From Pseudomonadota bacterium (GTDB lineage Bacteria > Pseudomonadota > Alphaproteobacteria > Rhodospirillales > Magnetospirillaceae), in contig JAKAFA010000004.1 in NCBI GenBank assembly GCA_021818185.1, positions 1 through 34,906 on the forward strand: a stretch of 34,906 nucleotides of DNA, in the 5' to 3' direction. Numbering within the stretch: position 1 is the stretch's first letter; the number at the start of each line of letters is the position of its first letter. A program made the translations under genes and the position numbers. Below are positions 1 to 8,534 of this stretch, piece after piece. The notes beneath the pieces are model-generated. The model worked only from the letters and a program-made list of their open reading frames with translations. It was not told the DNA's origin and ran no database searches.

Positions 1-202
1 CTTGGCGCCGGATGGCCAGCAGCCAGGGCAGCACCACCGGACCCATCATGGCGCCCAGCATGACCATCCACATGCCGAAGGTGGCGGCAAGCTCGGCGGC
101 GCTCCAGGCGGCCCCGGCCGGCCGGCCGCAGATGGCCCCCAGGCCGGGAGCCAGCCAGCCGGCGGCGATGACGGCCAGCGCCCTCAGGCCGTCCCCGACC
201 AC
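1..202 (-). CDS. DUF2182-like integral membrane protein (partial, 3' end outside window)
   Basis: Reading the minus strand from a GTG at 202 gives 67 residues that run off the left edge without a stop. The peptide is hydrophobic, with one membrane segment near residues 6-22 and a second starting near residue 37. The second contains the methionine-rich stretch FGMWMVMLGAMMGP, which resembles the start of the DUF2182 family (predicted metal-binding membrane proteins). No ATG, GTG or TTG lies upstream in this frame for about 25 codons, so GTG 202 is the probable start, although no clear ribosome site precedes it. It overlaps the end of the DUF1326 gene by 19 bases, which suggests translational coupling. 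DUF1326 and DUF2182 genes are often neighbours, which supports the call. The function of the family is unknown to me. Confidence 0.6.
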   Translation of the reverse strand, partial: MVGDGLRALAVIAAGWLAPGLGAICGRPAGAAWSAAELAATFGMWMVMLGAMMGPVVLPWLLAIRRQ

Positions 203-798
203 GAGAATTGCGAGTGCAGGGCGTGGGTGTTGGTGGTGTCGATGCGGAAGGCGCCGTCCTGATAGGTCGTGCTGCCCATGCTCAGCACTTGGCTCGGCGC
301 ATGGATCTGGTTGTAGACGTTCTCCAGCATGACCGGCTTGTCGCGGTCGCGGCCCTTCATCCAGGTCAGGGTGGAGCGCAGGACGTCGCCCACCTTGGCG
401 GCCCGCGATTTGGTCTCGACGGTGAACTCGACCTTGTCGCGGCGGGTCGGCTTCCGCTCGCGTACGAACTGGGCCAGGATCTTCCACGGCCCGCCCGCCT
501 CGCCGCTCAGGATGCGCTCCAGCGCCGCCTGTTGCGCCGGTGAACAGCCTTCGTCCACATAGGTGGTCAGGACCCAGTCGCCGGATGCCATGTGCTGGGG
601 CGTGTCGAACACCACCACCGCACGCATCCCGCCCAGATCGGTGTCGGCGAAGCGGCCTTCGTCGATCTGGATGCCCCAATAGCCGATGCAGCGCTCATGG
701 GTGCACATCTGGGTGAAATGGAAATGCCCGGTGCACACCACTTGGCAATTGCAGTTCTCGAACAGGACGCCCTTGGCCCACCACGCGTCGGCTGACAT
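184..798 (-). CDS. DUF1326 domain-containing protein
   Basis: A 204-residue protein of about the usual DUF1326 length. The N-terminus is MSADAWWAKGVLFENCNCQ, followed by a cysteine/histidine-rich stretch (CNC near residue 16, then C, H, H, C, H, C through about residue 40) that could bind a metal or form a redox centre. A later LTTYVDEGCS segment and a beta-rich C-terminal half follow. The start at 798 was chosen over an upstream extension because a GGGGAGGGGAG ribosome site lies directly before this ATG and the family begins at this point. It lies 49 bases after the GGDEF gene on the same strand and its 3' end overlaps the DUF2182 gene. The family function is not established; metal handling is only a guess from the cysteines. 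Confidence 0.85.
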   Translation of the reverse strand: MSADAWWAKGVLFENCNCQVVCTGHFHFTQMCTHERCIGYWGIQIDEGRFADTDLGGMRAVVVFDTPQHMASGDWVLTTYVDEGCSPAQQAALERILSGEAGGPWKILAQFVRERKPTRRDKVEFTVETKSRAAKVGDVLRSTLTWMKGRDRDKPVMLENVYNQIHAPSQVLSMGSTTYQDGAFRIDTTNTHALHSQFSWSGTA

Positions 799-847
799 CT
801 CCCCTCCCCTGTTCCCGTTGCCCGCGCACCGGGTCCCGTCCGCCGCC

Positions 848-2143
848 TCAGCCGCCGTCGGCGCGGCACACCTCGGCATTATGGAAGCACCAGGCGTTTC
901 GGCCGGACGCTTTGGCACGGTACATGGCCTTGTCGGCGGCGGCCAGCAATTCCTCGTCGCCGGCGCCGTGATCGGGGAACAGGGCGATGCCGATGCAGCC
1001 GCCGACCGAAACCTCGGTGCCCGCCACCGGAATGGGCTGGCAGATGCGGGTCAGCACCTTGTCGACGATCCGCGCGATCTCCTCGTCGCTGCCGGCGTCC
1101 TCCAGGATGGCAACGAATTCGTCGCCGGCCAGCCGGGCCACGGTGTCGGTACGCCGCACCGCCTCGCTCAACCGTCCGGCGATGCAGCGCAGCACATGGT
1201 CGCCGGCCGCATGGCCCAGCCGGTCGTTGATCGGCTTGAAATGGTCGAGGTCGATGAAGGCCAGAGCCAGGCGGGTGCCGTGGCGCAATGCCCGGCTGAT
1301 GGCCAACTCCAGCCGGTCGGCGAACAGGAAACGGTTGGGCAGGCCGGTCAAGTGGTCGTGGTGGGCCAGATCGCGCAGCCGGGCTTCCGCCCGCTTGCGG
1401 GCGGAAATATCGCGGACCACGCTGGTGAAGGCGACGGTGCCGCCCTGGTTCATCTCGCGCACCGCCACTTCCAGCGGGAAGGTGGCGCCGTCCTTGCGTT
1501 TGCCGATCACCTCGCCGCTGGCGATCACCCGTTCGAATTCCAGGCTGTCCGCCGCCTGGATGGTGCCGACCGGATCGGGAATCAGGGTGCGGATGCTCTG
1601 GCCGATCACTTCCTCGGCGGTAAAGCCGAAGATGCGTTCGGCGGCGGGATTGAAAGTCTGCACGCGCCCCTGGTCGTCCACGGTCAGGATGCCGTCGGCG
1701 ACCGTGCGGATGATGCCCTCCAGCCGCTGCTCGCGCGAGCGCAGGGCCTTGGCGGTCCGCAGGTGTTCGCTGACGTCGCGCGCCTCGATCAAATAGACGT
1801 CCGGACCGGGCACCCCCAGGCGGCTGGCCCACAATTCCACGTCAAGCTCGCCGCCATTGCTGCCGATCAGCTTGAGCGGCACCATGCCGTCCTCGACCAG
1901 CGCATCCATGCCCATCTCGGTAATCGCCACGTAATCGGCATGAAGGATGGCCTCGAAGGGCGTGCCGACGAAGCCCTCGGCGTCCACCACCCGCAACCAG
2001 CGCAGGGCACACTGATTGGCGAACACGATGCGATCCTTCTTGACCAGAAGCACCATGTTGTGCAAGCGGTCGAGAAGCTCCAGGCGGGCCCTCCAAGCCT
2101 CGTCTCCCCAAAGCCTCGCCACAACGGCAGCCCCGTCGCTCAT
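848..2143 (-). CDS. PAS-PAS-GGDEF diguanylate cyclase
   Basis: A 431-residue soluble sensor predicted to make cyclic-di-GMP from two GTP. Two PAS domains (about residues 20-125 and 135-250; the second ends in the PAC-type stretch VVRDISARKRAEARLRDL) are followed by a GGDEF domain (about 260-425). The active-site signature is AGDEF (residues 339-343), a variant found in active cyclases. An RxxD inhibitory site (RRTD, residues 330-333) sits exactly five residues upstream, so product feedback inhibition is expected. There is no EAL domain and no membrane segment. The ATG at 2143 is preceded by GAGGA at a short spacing; a TTG 24 bases upstream is a less likely start. It lies near two PilZ-bearing chemoreceptors, which are potential readers of its product. 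The signal sensed by the PAS domains cannot be told from sequence. Confidence 0.93.
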   Translation of the reverse strand: MSDGAAVVARLWGDEAWRARLELLDRLHNMVLLVKKDRIVFANQCALRWLRVVDAEGFVGTPFEAILHADYVAITEMGMDALVEDGMVPLKLIGSNGGELDVELWASRLGVPGPDVYLIEARDVSEHLRTAKALRSREQRLEGIIRTVADGILTVDDQGRVQTFNPAAERIFGFTAEEVIGQSIRTLIPDPVGTIQAADSLEFERVIASGEVIGKRKDGATFPLEVAVREMNQGGTVAFTSVVRDISARKRAEARLRDLAHHDHLTGLPNRFLFADRLELAISRALRHGTRLALAFIDLDHFKPINDRLGHAAGDHVLRCIAGRLSEAVRRTDTVARLAGDEFVAILEDAGSDEEIARIVDKVLTRICQPIPVAGTEVSVGGCIGIALFPDHGAGDEELLAAADKAMYRAKASGRNAWCFHNAEVCRADGG

Positions 2144-2393
2144 CACATCCTCATCCGCCCAAGGCAACTAACCAATAAGCATTGCGGCCGTAAGCGGTAT
2201 CATCAAACAGGTCCAGGCCGCAAGTTCCGCAAGGGTAGGGGGTATGGCGGGCGCAGCCTGTGCTTAACGCCGATTCCGCGGGTGGGCCGGTCAATACCGG
2301 GGCGCTCCCCTTTCCCATCAGAAGAAATTCCTCGATGGCTCCGTCCAGGCATGGCGGATAGTTGCCATCCGGCGGCCGGGCCGCCGCGGCGAG
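2144..2393. other. Intergenic region upstream of the GGDEF gene and downstream of the hemerythrin chemoreceptor
   Basis: No coding sequence is supported here. The region must hold the promoter of the GGDEF gene (minus). It contains a small dyad, CCGGT-CAAT-ACCGG, at 2287-2300 and a GC-rich hairpin, GGCGGC-CGG-GCCGCC, at 2371-2385 just past the stop of the chemoreceptor gene. That hairpin has no run of T after it on the minus strand, so it would be a weak terminator at best. I found no convincing -35/-10 pair. Confidence 0.4.
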
Positions 2394-4385
2394 TCAGAAC
2401 AACTCGACATTGTCGCCCAGATGGGCATTCCGTGGCGGCGGGTCCTCATCCGCCGGCGAGATCAGGCTCAGCCAGTCGGCGATCCCGCGGTTCATGCCCT
2501 CGGCCGCCCGAAATTCCAGGTGGCAGCCTTTTTCGCTGACCCGGACCACCCGCGCCGGGATCTCGTCCGCGAAGCCGTCGGCGACGAAGCGGACCGCGGC
2601 CCCGACGGCAAGGCCGGTCTGCACCTCGACCAGCGCCCCCGATATCGACATGTCGCGGATGCGGCCGGCCTGCCGCGAGCCATCGGCGGACAGGATGGCG
2701 CCGGTGCTGACGCTGATGCGTTCATGGCGGCGGCGGTTGCCGGCGAAGGACTGGCGCAGGGTCGCCACCAGACGATGGCGCAGGGTGTCGACCTCGGCCG
2801 ACACCGAGCCCACCGTCTGCATGACGATCGACGACAATTGCTCGGCTTCGGTGGCGGTTTCCGAAATCTGGGCGATGGTCGCGGTGACGGTGCGGGTCTC
2901 GTTGGCCGCCTGTCGCGCCTCGTCGGAAATGGTGCCGGCGTTTTCCGCCTGGCGGCGAATGGTCGCCGCCATGCCCGCCGACATCGCATTGATGCGCTCG
3001 ACCACGCCGTCCACCCGGCCGATGGCCTCGGCCGCCTGGGCGACGGCCACCTGAATGCTGTCCACCAGGCCGCGGATGCGGCTGGTGGCGTCGGTGGTCT
3101 GCTGGGCCAGCCCCTTGACTTCGCCCGCCACCACGGCGAATCCCTTGCCCGCGTCGCCGGCGCGCGCCGCCTCGATGGTGGCGTTCAGCGCCAGCAGATT
3201 GGTCTGGCGGGCGATGGTGTCGATCAGCCCCACGATGTCGCCGATCTGCCGCGACGCCTCGGACAGGCCGGCGACGATGGTCGTGGTCTGGCGCGACTCT
3301 GCCGCCGCCCGCTCGGCGATGCGCTGGGACTCGGCGGTCTCGTCCGCCATCTGCCGCAGCGAGGCCAGCAGTTCGCCGGCCGACGCGGCGACCGAATTGA
3401 CGTTCCGGGTGGCCCCGCCCGCCGCCTGGGCGACCGCCCGGTTGCGCTCGCTTACCGAAGTGGCCTGTTCCAGCATGGTGCGGGCGATGACGCCGAGTTG
3501 GTCCGAGCGGCCGCTCACCTCGGTCACCGTGCCGTCGATCGCCCGTTCCAGTTGGTCCGACATGGACAGCAGGGTCTGCTTGGTCTCTTTCTCCGCCTCG
3601 CGCAGGATCTCCTCGCCCTGGCTGCTTTTTCCCACCAGATCCTGCAACAGGCCGCCGATGACCCGGGCATAGAAGGCCGGTCCGGCCAGCAGGCCGGCGG
3701 GACGCAGGGCGGCGGCGGCATCCCAGCGGCGCACCGCCAGCTGTCGCATCGCCTCGTTCAGCCCGGCGACCGGCGCCGCCACGCCGCGCCACATCGTCCA
3801 GACCAGGCCGCCGATTCCCAGCGCCGACGCCGTCGCTCCGGCCACGCCCGCCCACGGCCCCCCGGACAGGGCGCCGAGCATCGCCGCCCCGGCCCCCGCC
3901 AGGCCGAGCGCCGTCCAGGAGAGCGGCAGGGCCAGCGGCGCCGCGCCTCCCGGCCGCTGGCCCGGCGCGGCCCGCACCGTCATGCTGGTGACGCCCAGGG
4001 CCCGGAAATAGCTGGCGTAGACCATGTCGTCGCCAAGGATGTGGCGAATCAGCCAGTCCCGCAGGAATTCGAAGACGTCATTGGCGATCACCGGCTCGCG
4101 CCGGTAGCGTTCGCCCAGTTCCGCCACCTGCTCCTCCAGGCGCTGATGGCTGCGGTGGTGGTCGGCGGCCCCCGGAAATCCCCAGTTGGCGAAGAGGTCC
4201 TCCTCGCGCCGGAAATGGTACGAGACGTAACGCGCCAATTCCTCGAGAATGCCGCCCAGCACCGTGGTCCGCCGCTCCTGATTGGCGTCCCACAGCTGGT
4301 TGATCAGACGGATCAGCGTCTGATGGTCTTCGTCGAATTCGGCGACGCCGACACTGAGGCGCGGCTGCCACTCGATGAGGGACAT
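2394..4385 (-). CDS. Chemoreceptor: hemerythrin - membrane segment - MCP signalling domain - PilZ
   Basis: A 663-residue methyl-accepting chemotaxis protein with an unusual order of domains. Residues 1-130 form a bacteriohemerythrin with a full di-iron ligand set: H21, H57, a Glu near 61, H76/H80 as HxxxH, H115 and an Asp near 120. A hydrophobic stretch (about 150-200) gives one or two membrane helices. The MCP domain follows, with its conserved tip ([20 protein letters not shown]). The C-terminus is a PilZ domain with the cyclic-di-GMP motifs RxxxR (RRHER) and DxSxxG (DMSISG). The family suggests oxygen or NO binding in the hemerythrin, signalled to CheA/CheW, with cyclic-di-GMP as a second input. 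The ATG at 4385 is favoured over one at 4391 because AGGAG lies seven bases before it. There is no C-terminal CheR-docking pentapeptide. Confidence 0.93.
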   Translation of the reverse strand: MSLIEWQPRLSVGVAEFDEDHQTLIRLINQLWDANQERRTTVLGGILEELARYVSYHFRREEDLFANWGFPGAADHHRSHQRLEEQVAELGERYRREPVIANDVFEFLRDWLIRHILGDDMVYASYFRALGVTSMTVRAAPGQRPGGAAPLALPLSWTALGLAGAGAAMLGALSGGPWAGVAGATASALGIGGLVWTMWRGVAAPVAGLNEAMRQLAVRRWDAAAALRPAGLLAGPAFYARVIGGLLQDLVGKSSQGEEILREAEKETKQTLLSMSDQLERAIDGTVTEVSGRSDQLGVIARTMLEQATSVSERNRAVAQAAGGATRNVNSVAASAGELLASLRQMADETAESQRIAERAAAESRQTTTIVAGLSEASRQIGDIVGLIDTIARQTNLLALNATIEAARAGDAGKGFAVVAGEVKGLAQQTTDATSRIRGLVDSIQVAVAQAAEAIGRVDGVVERINAMSAGMAATIRRQAENAGTISDEARQAANETRTVTATIAQISETATEAEQLSSIVMQTVGSVSAEVDTLRHRLVATLRQSFAGNRRRHERISVSTGAILSADGSRQAGRIRDMSISGALVEVQTGLAVGAAVRFVADGFADEIPARVVRVSEKGCHLEFRAAEGMNRGIADWLSLISPADEDPPPRNAHLGDNVELF

Positions 4386-4590
4386 ATGCATACTCCTGCG
4401 CGAGACTCTCAGGCATTACCACATACCGCTGGGCATAATCATCCCCGTTTTGGGATGCCGCTCCGCATAGACAGCCGCCCGGCCCTGCGCGACAATGGCG
4501 GAGCGAAGCTGCGGGAAGACCCCCGATGACGACCGATGCGCTGGTGATACTCTGCGGCAGCCGTCCCACCGGCGGGACGTGAGGCCGCCG
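4386..4590. other. Divergent intergenic region between hemerythrin chemoreceptor and methyltransferase
   Basis: About 205 bases without a supported gene. It carries the AGGAG ribosome site of the minus-strand chemoreceptor and should hold promoters for both directions. I could not pick out a convincing -35/-10 pair. Longer reading frames across it do not match any family and look like chance GC-rich frames. Confidence 0.4.
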
Positions 4591-5145
4591 ATGCCGTCCC
4601 CCGCCCTGTCCTGCGCCGGCGATGCCAGCCCGTGGATTCGTCGTTTCGCCCCGCTGGTCCCGGCCGGCGGCCGGGTGCTCGACCTGGCCTGCGGCGGCGG
4701 TAGGCACGCCCGGCTGTTCCTGGAAGGCGGGGCGGCGGTCACCTGTCTGGACCGCGACCTGTCGCTGGTCGCCGATCTGGCCGGCCGCGCGGAGTTGATC
4801 GCCGCCGATCTGGAGGACGGTTCGTCCTGGCCGCTGGCCGGGCGACAATTCGACGCGGTGGTGGTGGTCAATTACCTGCACCGGCCGCTGCTGCCGGCCC
4901 TGGTGGAGGCGGTGGCACCCGGCGGCCTGCTGCTCTACCAGACTTTTGCCGCCGGCCACCAGCGCCACGCCCGTCCGCGCAACCCCGACCATCTGCTGCA
5001 ACCCGGCGAATTGCTGGCGGCGGTGGCCGGCTGCTTGCAGGTGGTGGCCTACGAGGCGGGGCAGGACCCCCGCCCCGGCTGTCCCACGGTGATCGAGCGG
5101 ATCTGCGCCGCCCGCACTGCGGAACCGGTACCGCTTTACCCCTGA
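4591..5145 (+). CDS. Class I SAM-dependent methyltransferase
   Basis: A 184-residue Rossmann-fold methyltransferase. The glycine-rich S-adenosylmethionine motif I is [13 protein letters not shown] near residues 30-42; an acidic residue closes the next strand (CLDRD, near 57) and [15 protein letters not shown] near 86-100 is motif IV with the following helix. The substrate cannot be told; the size and the motif resemble small TehB-like or methyltransf_11 enzymes. It is not a CheR despite lying between two chemoreceptor genes: it lacks the CheR N-terminal helical domain and CheR length. The ATG at 4591 follows GTGAGG at a good spacing. Its stop overlaps by 10 bases the end of the convergent Aer-like chemoreceptor gene. 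Confidence 0.85.
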   Translation: MPSPALSCAGDASPWIRRFAPLVPAGGRVLDLACGGGRHARLFLEGGAAVTCLDRDLSLVADLAGRAELIAADLEDGSSWPLAGRQFDAVVVVNYLHRPLLPALVEAVAPGGLLLYQTFAAGHQRHARPRNPDHLLQPGELLAAVAGCLQVVAYEAGQDPRPGCPTVIERICAARTAEPVPLYP

Positions 5146-7106
5146 CGCCGCCCGGTCAGGGCCGTGAACACTTCCCGTCCCTGCTGCGGGCCCTGGTCGA
5201 ACTGAACGTGGATGTGCCCATGTTCGGCGGCGCGGGTCTCGAAGCTGGCGGTGCGCCCGGCCACCGCCAGGGTGCCGTGCTGCCCCGGCTGGCCGTTGGG
5301 AACCCCCGCGACATTGGCACCGCCTTCCGAGACGTCTTCCACCCGGCCCACCAGGGTGTTGTCGCCCAGCCGGACTTCGCAGGCGGCATCCACCTTGACC
5401 CGCTCGAACATGCGCCGGTCGGTTTCCTCGGTGCTGGTGCGCACCAGCCGGACCAGCACCTGACGCAGGTCGCTGATGCTCTCGGCCACCTGGAACGAGG
5501 CGGAACGCACTCCGCCGGCCTGTTGCCCGGCCTCGGCCGCATCCATCGACACCTCGGCGATCAGCTTGGCGACCTCCTGCGCGGCGCTGCTGGTTTCGAT
5601 GACGTTGCGGCTGATTTCCTGGGTGGCGGCGCTCTGCTCCTCCATGGCGGCGGCGATGGACGACGCCACCTCGTCGATGCGGCCGATGGTACCGCCGATG
5701 CCCGACACCGCGGTGACCGCCGCGCCGGTCAGTTCGGTGATCTTGGCGATCTGCAGGGAGATCTCCTCGGTGGAACGGGCGGTCTGGTTGGCCAGGTTCT
5801 TGACCTCGTTGGCCACCACGGCGAAGCCCTTGCCCGCCTCGCCGGCCCGCGCCGCCTCGATGGTGGCGTTCAGCGCCAGCAGGTTGGTCTGGCTGGCGAT
5901 ATCGTTGATCAGCTTGGCGATCTCGCCGATGCGGCCGACCTCCTCGGCCAGCGAGCGGATGGTGGCCTGCGCCCCCTCGCCGTCGGTCACCGCCTCGGAG
6001 GTGACGGTGCCGGCATAGGCCACCTGGGACGAGATTTCGCGGATCGACGCCGCCAGTTCCTCGGTGGCCGAGGCCACCGCCTGGGCGTTGGCCAGCGCCT
6101 GTTCCGCCGCGGCGGCCACCCCCTGGGAGCTGCCGCTGACCCGTCCGGCCGCTTCGGCCATGCCCTCGGCGTCGCGGGCCATGTCGCCGGTGCGCGCCGC
6201 CACCACCGCCACCGCCGCGCCCGCCTCGCGTTCGACCGTCTCGGCCATCTGCTGCAAGGCCTGCCGCCGGTCGGCCTGGGCCTTGCGCTCGTGTTCGCTG
6301 CGCTCTTGCGCGGCATAGGCCAGCTTGGCCTTCATGGCGCGCAGCAGGTTGGTCAGCCGGGTGAACTCGCTGCTGGCCGCCGCCTCGATCTCGTAGGTGA
6401 AGTCGCTGCGCGCAATGGCATCGAAATGCGCTTCGAACCGGCGCAACGGCCGCTGCACCGCGGCCAGCAGCGCCAGGCCGGCCCCGCCGGCCGCCAGCAC
6501 CCCGGCCGCCACCACGCCGGCCACCGCCAGCCAGCCGGCCCCGGACAGCCCCAGGCCGCCGGCCACGGCCGCGGTCAGCGCGTCGAGCGCCAGGACCAGG
6601 GCGAAGCGCCCCGACAGGCCGGACACCCAGCCGGCCACCCGATGGCCCAGGCCGGTGGGAATTGCCAGCCCTTCCACGATGCGGATGTCATGGGCCTCGC
6701 CCTTCCGGATGCGCGCGTAGAGCTGATCGGCCGCCCGCACCTGCTCGCGCGACGGCTTGGAGCGGATCGAGATATAGCCGGTGATCCGCCCGCCCTCCAT
6801 CATCGGGGTGACGTTGGCCCGCACCCAATAGAAGTCCCCCGTCTTGGTGCGGTTCTTCACCAGCCCTTCCCACGGACGCCCCGCCTTGATGGTTGCCCAC
6901 AGGTCGGCAAAGGCGGCGGGCGGCATGTGCGGATGCCGGATAAGGTTGTGGGGCGCCCCGACCAGTTCCGCTTCGGTATAGCCCGAGATCTTGACGAAAG
7001 CAGCATTGACAAATGTAATCCGCCCACCGGTATCTGTGCGTGACACCAGCAGCTCGTCATCCGGCATTTCGACTTCGCGATCGGTGATCGGCTCGTTGAC
7101 ACGCAT
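5136..7106 (-). CDS. Aer-like chemoreceptor: PAS - membrane segment - MCP signalling domain - PilZ
   Basis: A 656-residue protein that begins like the aerotaxis receptor Aer ([18 protein letters not shown], then a PAS domain to about residue 125). The PAS segment [18 protein letters not shown] matches the Aer class that binds FAD and reports redox state. A double hydrophobic stretch follows (about 170-220), then an MCP domain with a canonical tip ([20 protein letters not shown]), and a C-terminal PilZ domain with RxxxR (RMFER) and DxSxxG (DVSEGG). The start at 7106 was chosen because it gives the exact family N-terminus and has a GGGGG ribosome site; the longer frame to 7391 runs into the cold-shock gene. 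It is the second chemoreceptor here with a PilZ tail. Aer-type function in energy taxis is inference from the family. Confidence 0.93.
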   Translation of the reverse strand: MRVNEPITDREVEMPDDELLVSRTDTGGRITFVNAAFVKISGYTEAELVGAPHNLIRHPHMPPAAFADLWATIKAGRPWEGLVKNRTKTGDFYWVRANVTPMMEGGRITGYISIRSKPSREQVRAADQLYARIRKGEAHDIRIVEGLAIPTGLGHRVAGWVSGLSGRFALVLALDALTAAVAGGLGLSGAGWLAVAGVVAAGVLAAGGAGLALLAAVQRPLRRFEAHFDAIARSDFTYEIEAAASSEFTRLTNLLRAMKAKLAYAAQERSEHERKAQADRRQALQQMAETVEREAGAAVAVVAARTGDMARDAEGMAEAAGRVSGSSQGVAAAAEQALANAQAVASATEELAASIREISSQVAYAGTVTSEAVTDGEGAQATIRSLAEEVGRIGEIAKLINDIASQTNLLALNATIEAARAGEAGKGFAVVANEVKNLANQTARSTEEISLQIAKITELTGAAVTAVSGIGGTIGRIDEVASSIAAAMEEQSAATQEISRNVIETSSAAQEVAKLIAEVSMDAAEAGQQAGGVRSASFQVAESISDLRQVLVRLVRTSTEETDRRMFERVKVDAACEVRLGDNTLVGRVEDVSEGGANVAGVPNGQPGQHGTLAVAGRTASFETRAAEHGHIHVQFDQGPQQGREVFTALTGRRQG

Positions 7107-7353
7107 GAATACCCCCAGAGTCGGCAAGCGACGCGCAGAATAGTCCAGTCGCATTGCGCTTGCCACGCCTATCCTCTTGGACGTGCCATGCACCTTGAAC
7201 ATCGCGGCCGCGCCCCCTATATAGGTCGCGTCGAATTCGTTGGGCGTTTCCCACGGCGGCGTCGTATCCGGCGCACCACCTGGCATATTCCCAGTCCTGA
7301 GTTTGATGCCCTCCACCTGTCGTGCGGGGGCAACGCCAGTTTGCGGAGGGTCT
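7107..7353. other. Divergent intergenic region with cold-shock leader
   Basis: About 247 bases between the Aer-like gene (minus) and the cold-shock gene (plus). It holds a good plus-strand promoter (7195-7223) and therefore an untranslated leader of about 125 bases before the cold-shock start. Long leaders are common for cold-shock genes and can act as temperature-responsive RNA; I did not identify a specific fold. Confidence 0.5.
7195..7223 (+). promoter_or_regulatory. Candidate sigma-70 promoter of the cold-shock gene
   Basis: A -35 hexamer TTGAAC (7195-7200) and a -10 hexamer TATATA (7218-7223) are separated by exactly 17 bases, in a GC-rich background where such an AT-rich -10 is rare. 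Transcription would start near 7230, about 125 bases before the cold-shock ATG. Confidence 0.55.
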
Positions 7354-7560
7354 ATGTCCACTGGCACGGTGAAATGGTTTAACGCGACCAAGGGTTATGG
7401 TTTCATCAAGCCCGACGATGGTTCGGCGGACGTGTTCGTACATGTCTCGGCGGTCGAACGGGCCGGCATGAGCAATCTCGGCGAGGGGCAGCGGCTGTCC
7501 TACGAGCTGGAGCGCGGCCGCTCCGGCAAGCTGGCCGCGGTGAACCTCCGCGCGGCCTGA
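7354..7560 (+). CDS. Cold-shock domain protein (CspA family)
   Basis: A 68-residue single cold-shock domain. Both nucleic-acid binding motifs are present: RNP1-like KGYGFIKP (about residues 13-20) and RNP2-like VFVHVSAV (about 27-34), with the usual start [10 protein letters not shown]. The family binds single-stranded RNA/DNA and melts RNA structure at low temperature. The start at 7354 has GGAGGG four bases upstream. It has its own promoter and a rho-independent terminator 20 bases after the stop. The infA gene follows 61 bases downstream of the stop, so some read-through may link the two translation-related genes. Confidence 0.97.
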   Translation: MSTGTVKWFNATKGYGFIKPDDGSADVFVHVSAVERAGMSNLGEGQRLSYELERGRSGKLAAVNLRAA

Positions 7561-7580
7561 GGCTTTTTTTCATATCCTGC

Positions 7581-7608
7581 GGGGCAGCTTCGGCTGCCCC
7601 TTTCGTCT
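7581..7608 (+). terminator. Rho-independent terminator after the cold-shock gene
   Basis: A perfect 8-bp stem GGGGCAGC / GCTGCCCC with a very stable TTCG tetraloop (7581-7600) is followed by TTTCGTCTT. It lies between the cold-shock gene and infA. Confidence 0.8.
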
Positions 7609-7621
7609 TGGAGGTTGGCCG

Positions 7622-7897
7622 ATGGCCAAAGAAGATCTGATCGAGTTCGAGGGCGTGGTCAGCGAAGTGCTGCCCGATGCCCGTTTCCGCGTCAAGCTGG
7701 ACACCGGCCACGACGTGATGGCCTATACCGCCGGGCGGATGAAGAAGAACCGCATCCGCATCCTGGTGGGCGACCGCGTCACCGTCGAGATGACCCCCTA
7801 CGACCTGACCAAGGCCCGCATCAATTTCCGCCACAAGGACGAACGCGCCGCCATGGGCCCCGGCCCGGCCCGCCGGCCGCCGCCGCGCCGCCGCTGA
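7622..7897 (+). CDS. infA: Translation initiation factor IF-1 with C-terminal basic tail
   Basis: A 91-residue protein. Residues 1-72 are a clear IF-1 S1/OB fold ([18 protein letters not shown], then [19 protein letters not shown] and [14 protein letters not shown]), which binds the ribosomal A site with IF-2 and IF-3 during initiation. Bacterial IF-1 normally ends near residue 72. Here about 19 further residues follow, rich in Pro and Arg ([11 protein letters not shown]). A GGAGG ribosome site precedes the ATG. The tail could contact RNA, or be tolerated read-out caused by loss of an earlier stop. It may be one of two IF-1 copies in the genome; that cannot be seen here. Confidence 0.93.
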   Translation: MAKEDLIEFEGVVSEVLPDARFRVKLDTGHDVMAYTAGRMKKNRIRILVGDRVTVEMTPYDLTKARINFRHKDERAAMGPGPARRPPPRRR

Positions 7898-8101
7898 TCG
7901 GCCCCCCCCCCTCTCCCGCCTGCTCCGTTCCGACCCGCGCCGTCCCTTCGCAATAAGGGTGGCGCTTATGCCGTTGGAATTAGAATAATTAAAACCCATT
8001 GATCGCCGGCCGCCGGATGCAAATGTCAAACGGCACGACCGGCGGCGCGAATGGGCAGAGATCCCCCCGCTGTCGGACCCGACATCAGCGGAGGACGAAT
8101 C
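7898..8101 (+). promoter_or_regulatory. Upstream region of the rubrerythrin operon with AT-rich candidate promoter/operator
   Basis: Within about 200 bases of GC-rich sequence one AT-rich island stands out at 7974-7994 (TTGGAATTAGAATAATTAAAA region). It includes TAGAAT (7981-7986), five of six matches to the sigma-70 -10 box, and an imperfect dyad TTAGAA..TTAAAA that recalls the iron-responsive Irr/Fur class of operators. A second inverted repeat, ATAAG-N7-CTTAT, lies at 7953-7969. No good -35 is evident, as expected if an activator is needed. The assignment to a regulator is speculative. Confidence 0.35.
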
Positions 8102-8521
8102 ATGTCGCTCAAGGGTTCCAAGACCGAAGGCAACCTCAAGGCTGCGTTCGCCGGTGAAAGCCAGGCCAACCGGCGCTACCTGTATTTCGCCCAGAAGGCG
8201 GACGTCGAGGGCCATAACGACGTCTCGGCGCTGTTCCGTTCGACCGCCGAGGGCGAGACTGGCCATGCCTTCGGCCACCTGGAATTCCTGGAGGCCACTG
8301 GCGACCCCGCCACCGGCCTGCCCATCGGCGATACCGGCGCCAACCTGAAGGCGGCGGTGGCCGGCGAGACCCACGAGTACACCGACATGTATCCCGGCAT
8401 GGCGCGCACCGCCCGCGAGGAAGGCTTCGACGAGATCGCCGACTGGTTCGAAACCCTCGCCAAAGCCGAAAAATCCCATGCCGGGCGCTTCCAGAGGGCG
8501 CTGGACGGAATGGGCGGCTGA
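8102..8521 (+). CDS. Rubrerythrin di-iron protein lacking the rubredoxin domain
   Basis: A 139-residue ferritin-like four-helix protein. The di-iron ligands of the rubrerythrin family are visible as AGES near residue 18, ExxH (ETGH) near 52, AGETHEY near 83 and a second ExxH (EKSH) near 122. Family members reduce hydrogen peroxide to water in the cytoplasm. Classic rubrerythrin has about 190 residues with a C-terminal rubredoxin domain carrying two CxxC motifs; that domain is absent, so electrons must come from another protein. The next genes, a CCG iron-sulfur protein and DUF3501, form a gene set commonly seen with this short rubrerythrin and are the natural electron-donor candidates. GGAGG lies eight bases before the ATG. 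Confidence 0.95.
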   Translation: MSLKGSKTEGNLKAAFAGESQANRRYLYFAQKADVEGHNDVSALFRSTAEGETGHAFGHLEFLEATGDPATGLPIGDTGANLKAAVAGETHEYTDMYPGMARTAREEGFDEIADWFETLAKAEKSHAGRFQRALDGMGG

Positions 8522-8534
8522 ACGGCCCGGGCCC

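Noticed and set aside
686-2539. Long plus-strand open frame of over 600 codons opposite the GGDEF gene
   Set aside because: GC-rich antisense frame without recognisable domains or ribosome site; the opposite strand encodes clear PAS and GGDEF domains.
2421-4529. Long plus-strand open frame opposite the hemerythrin chemoreceptor
   Set aside because: Composition is that of a mirror frame (His/Gly/Asp/Gln-rich) and the minus strand has an unambiguous multi-domain protein.
4591-5145. Methyltransferase as a CheR chemotaxis methyltransferase
   Set aside because: It is 184 residues, lacks the CheR N-terminal domain, and looks like a generic small class I methyltransferase; its location between receptors is not enough.
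7107-7391. N-terminal extension of the Aer-like chemoreceptor to 7391
   Set aside because: The added residues match no family and the frame overlaps the cold-shock gene; ATG 7106 gives the exact Aer-type N-terminus with a good ribosome site.
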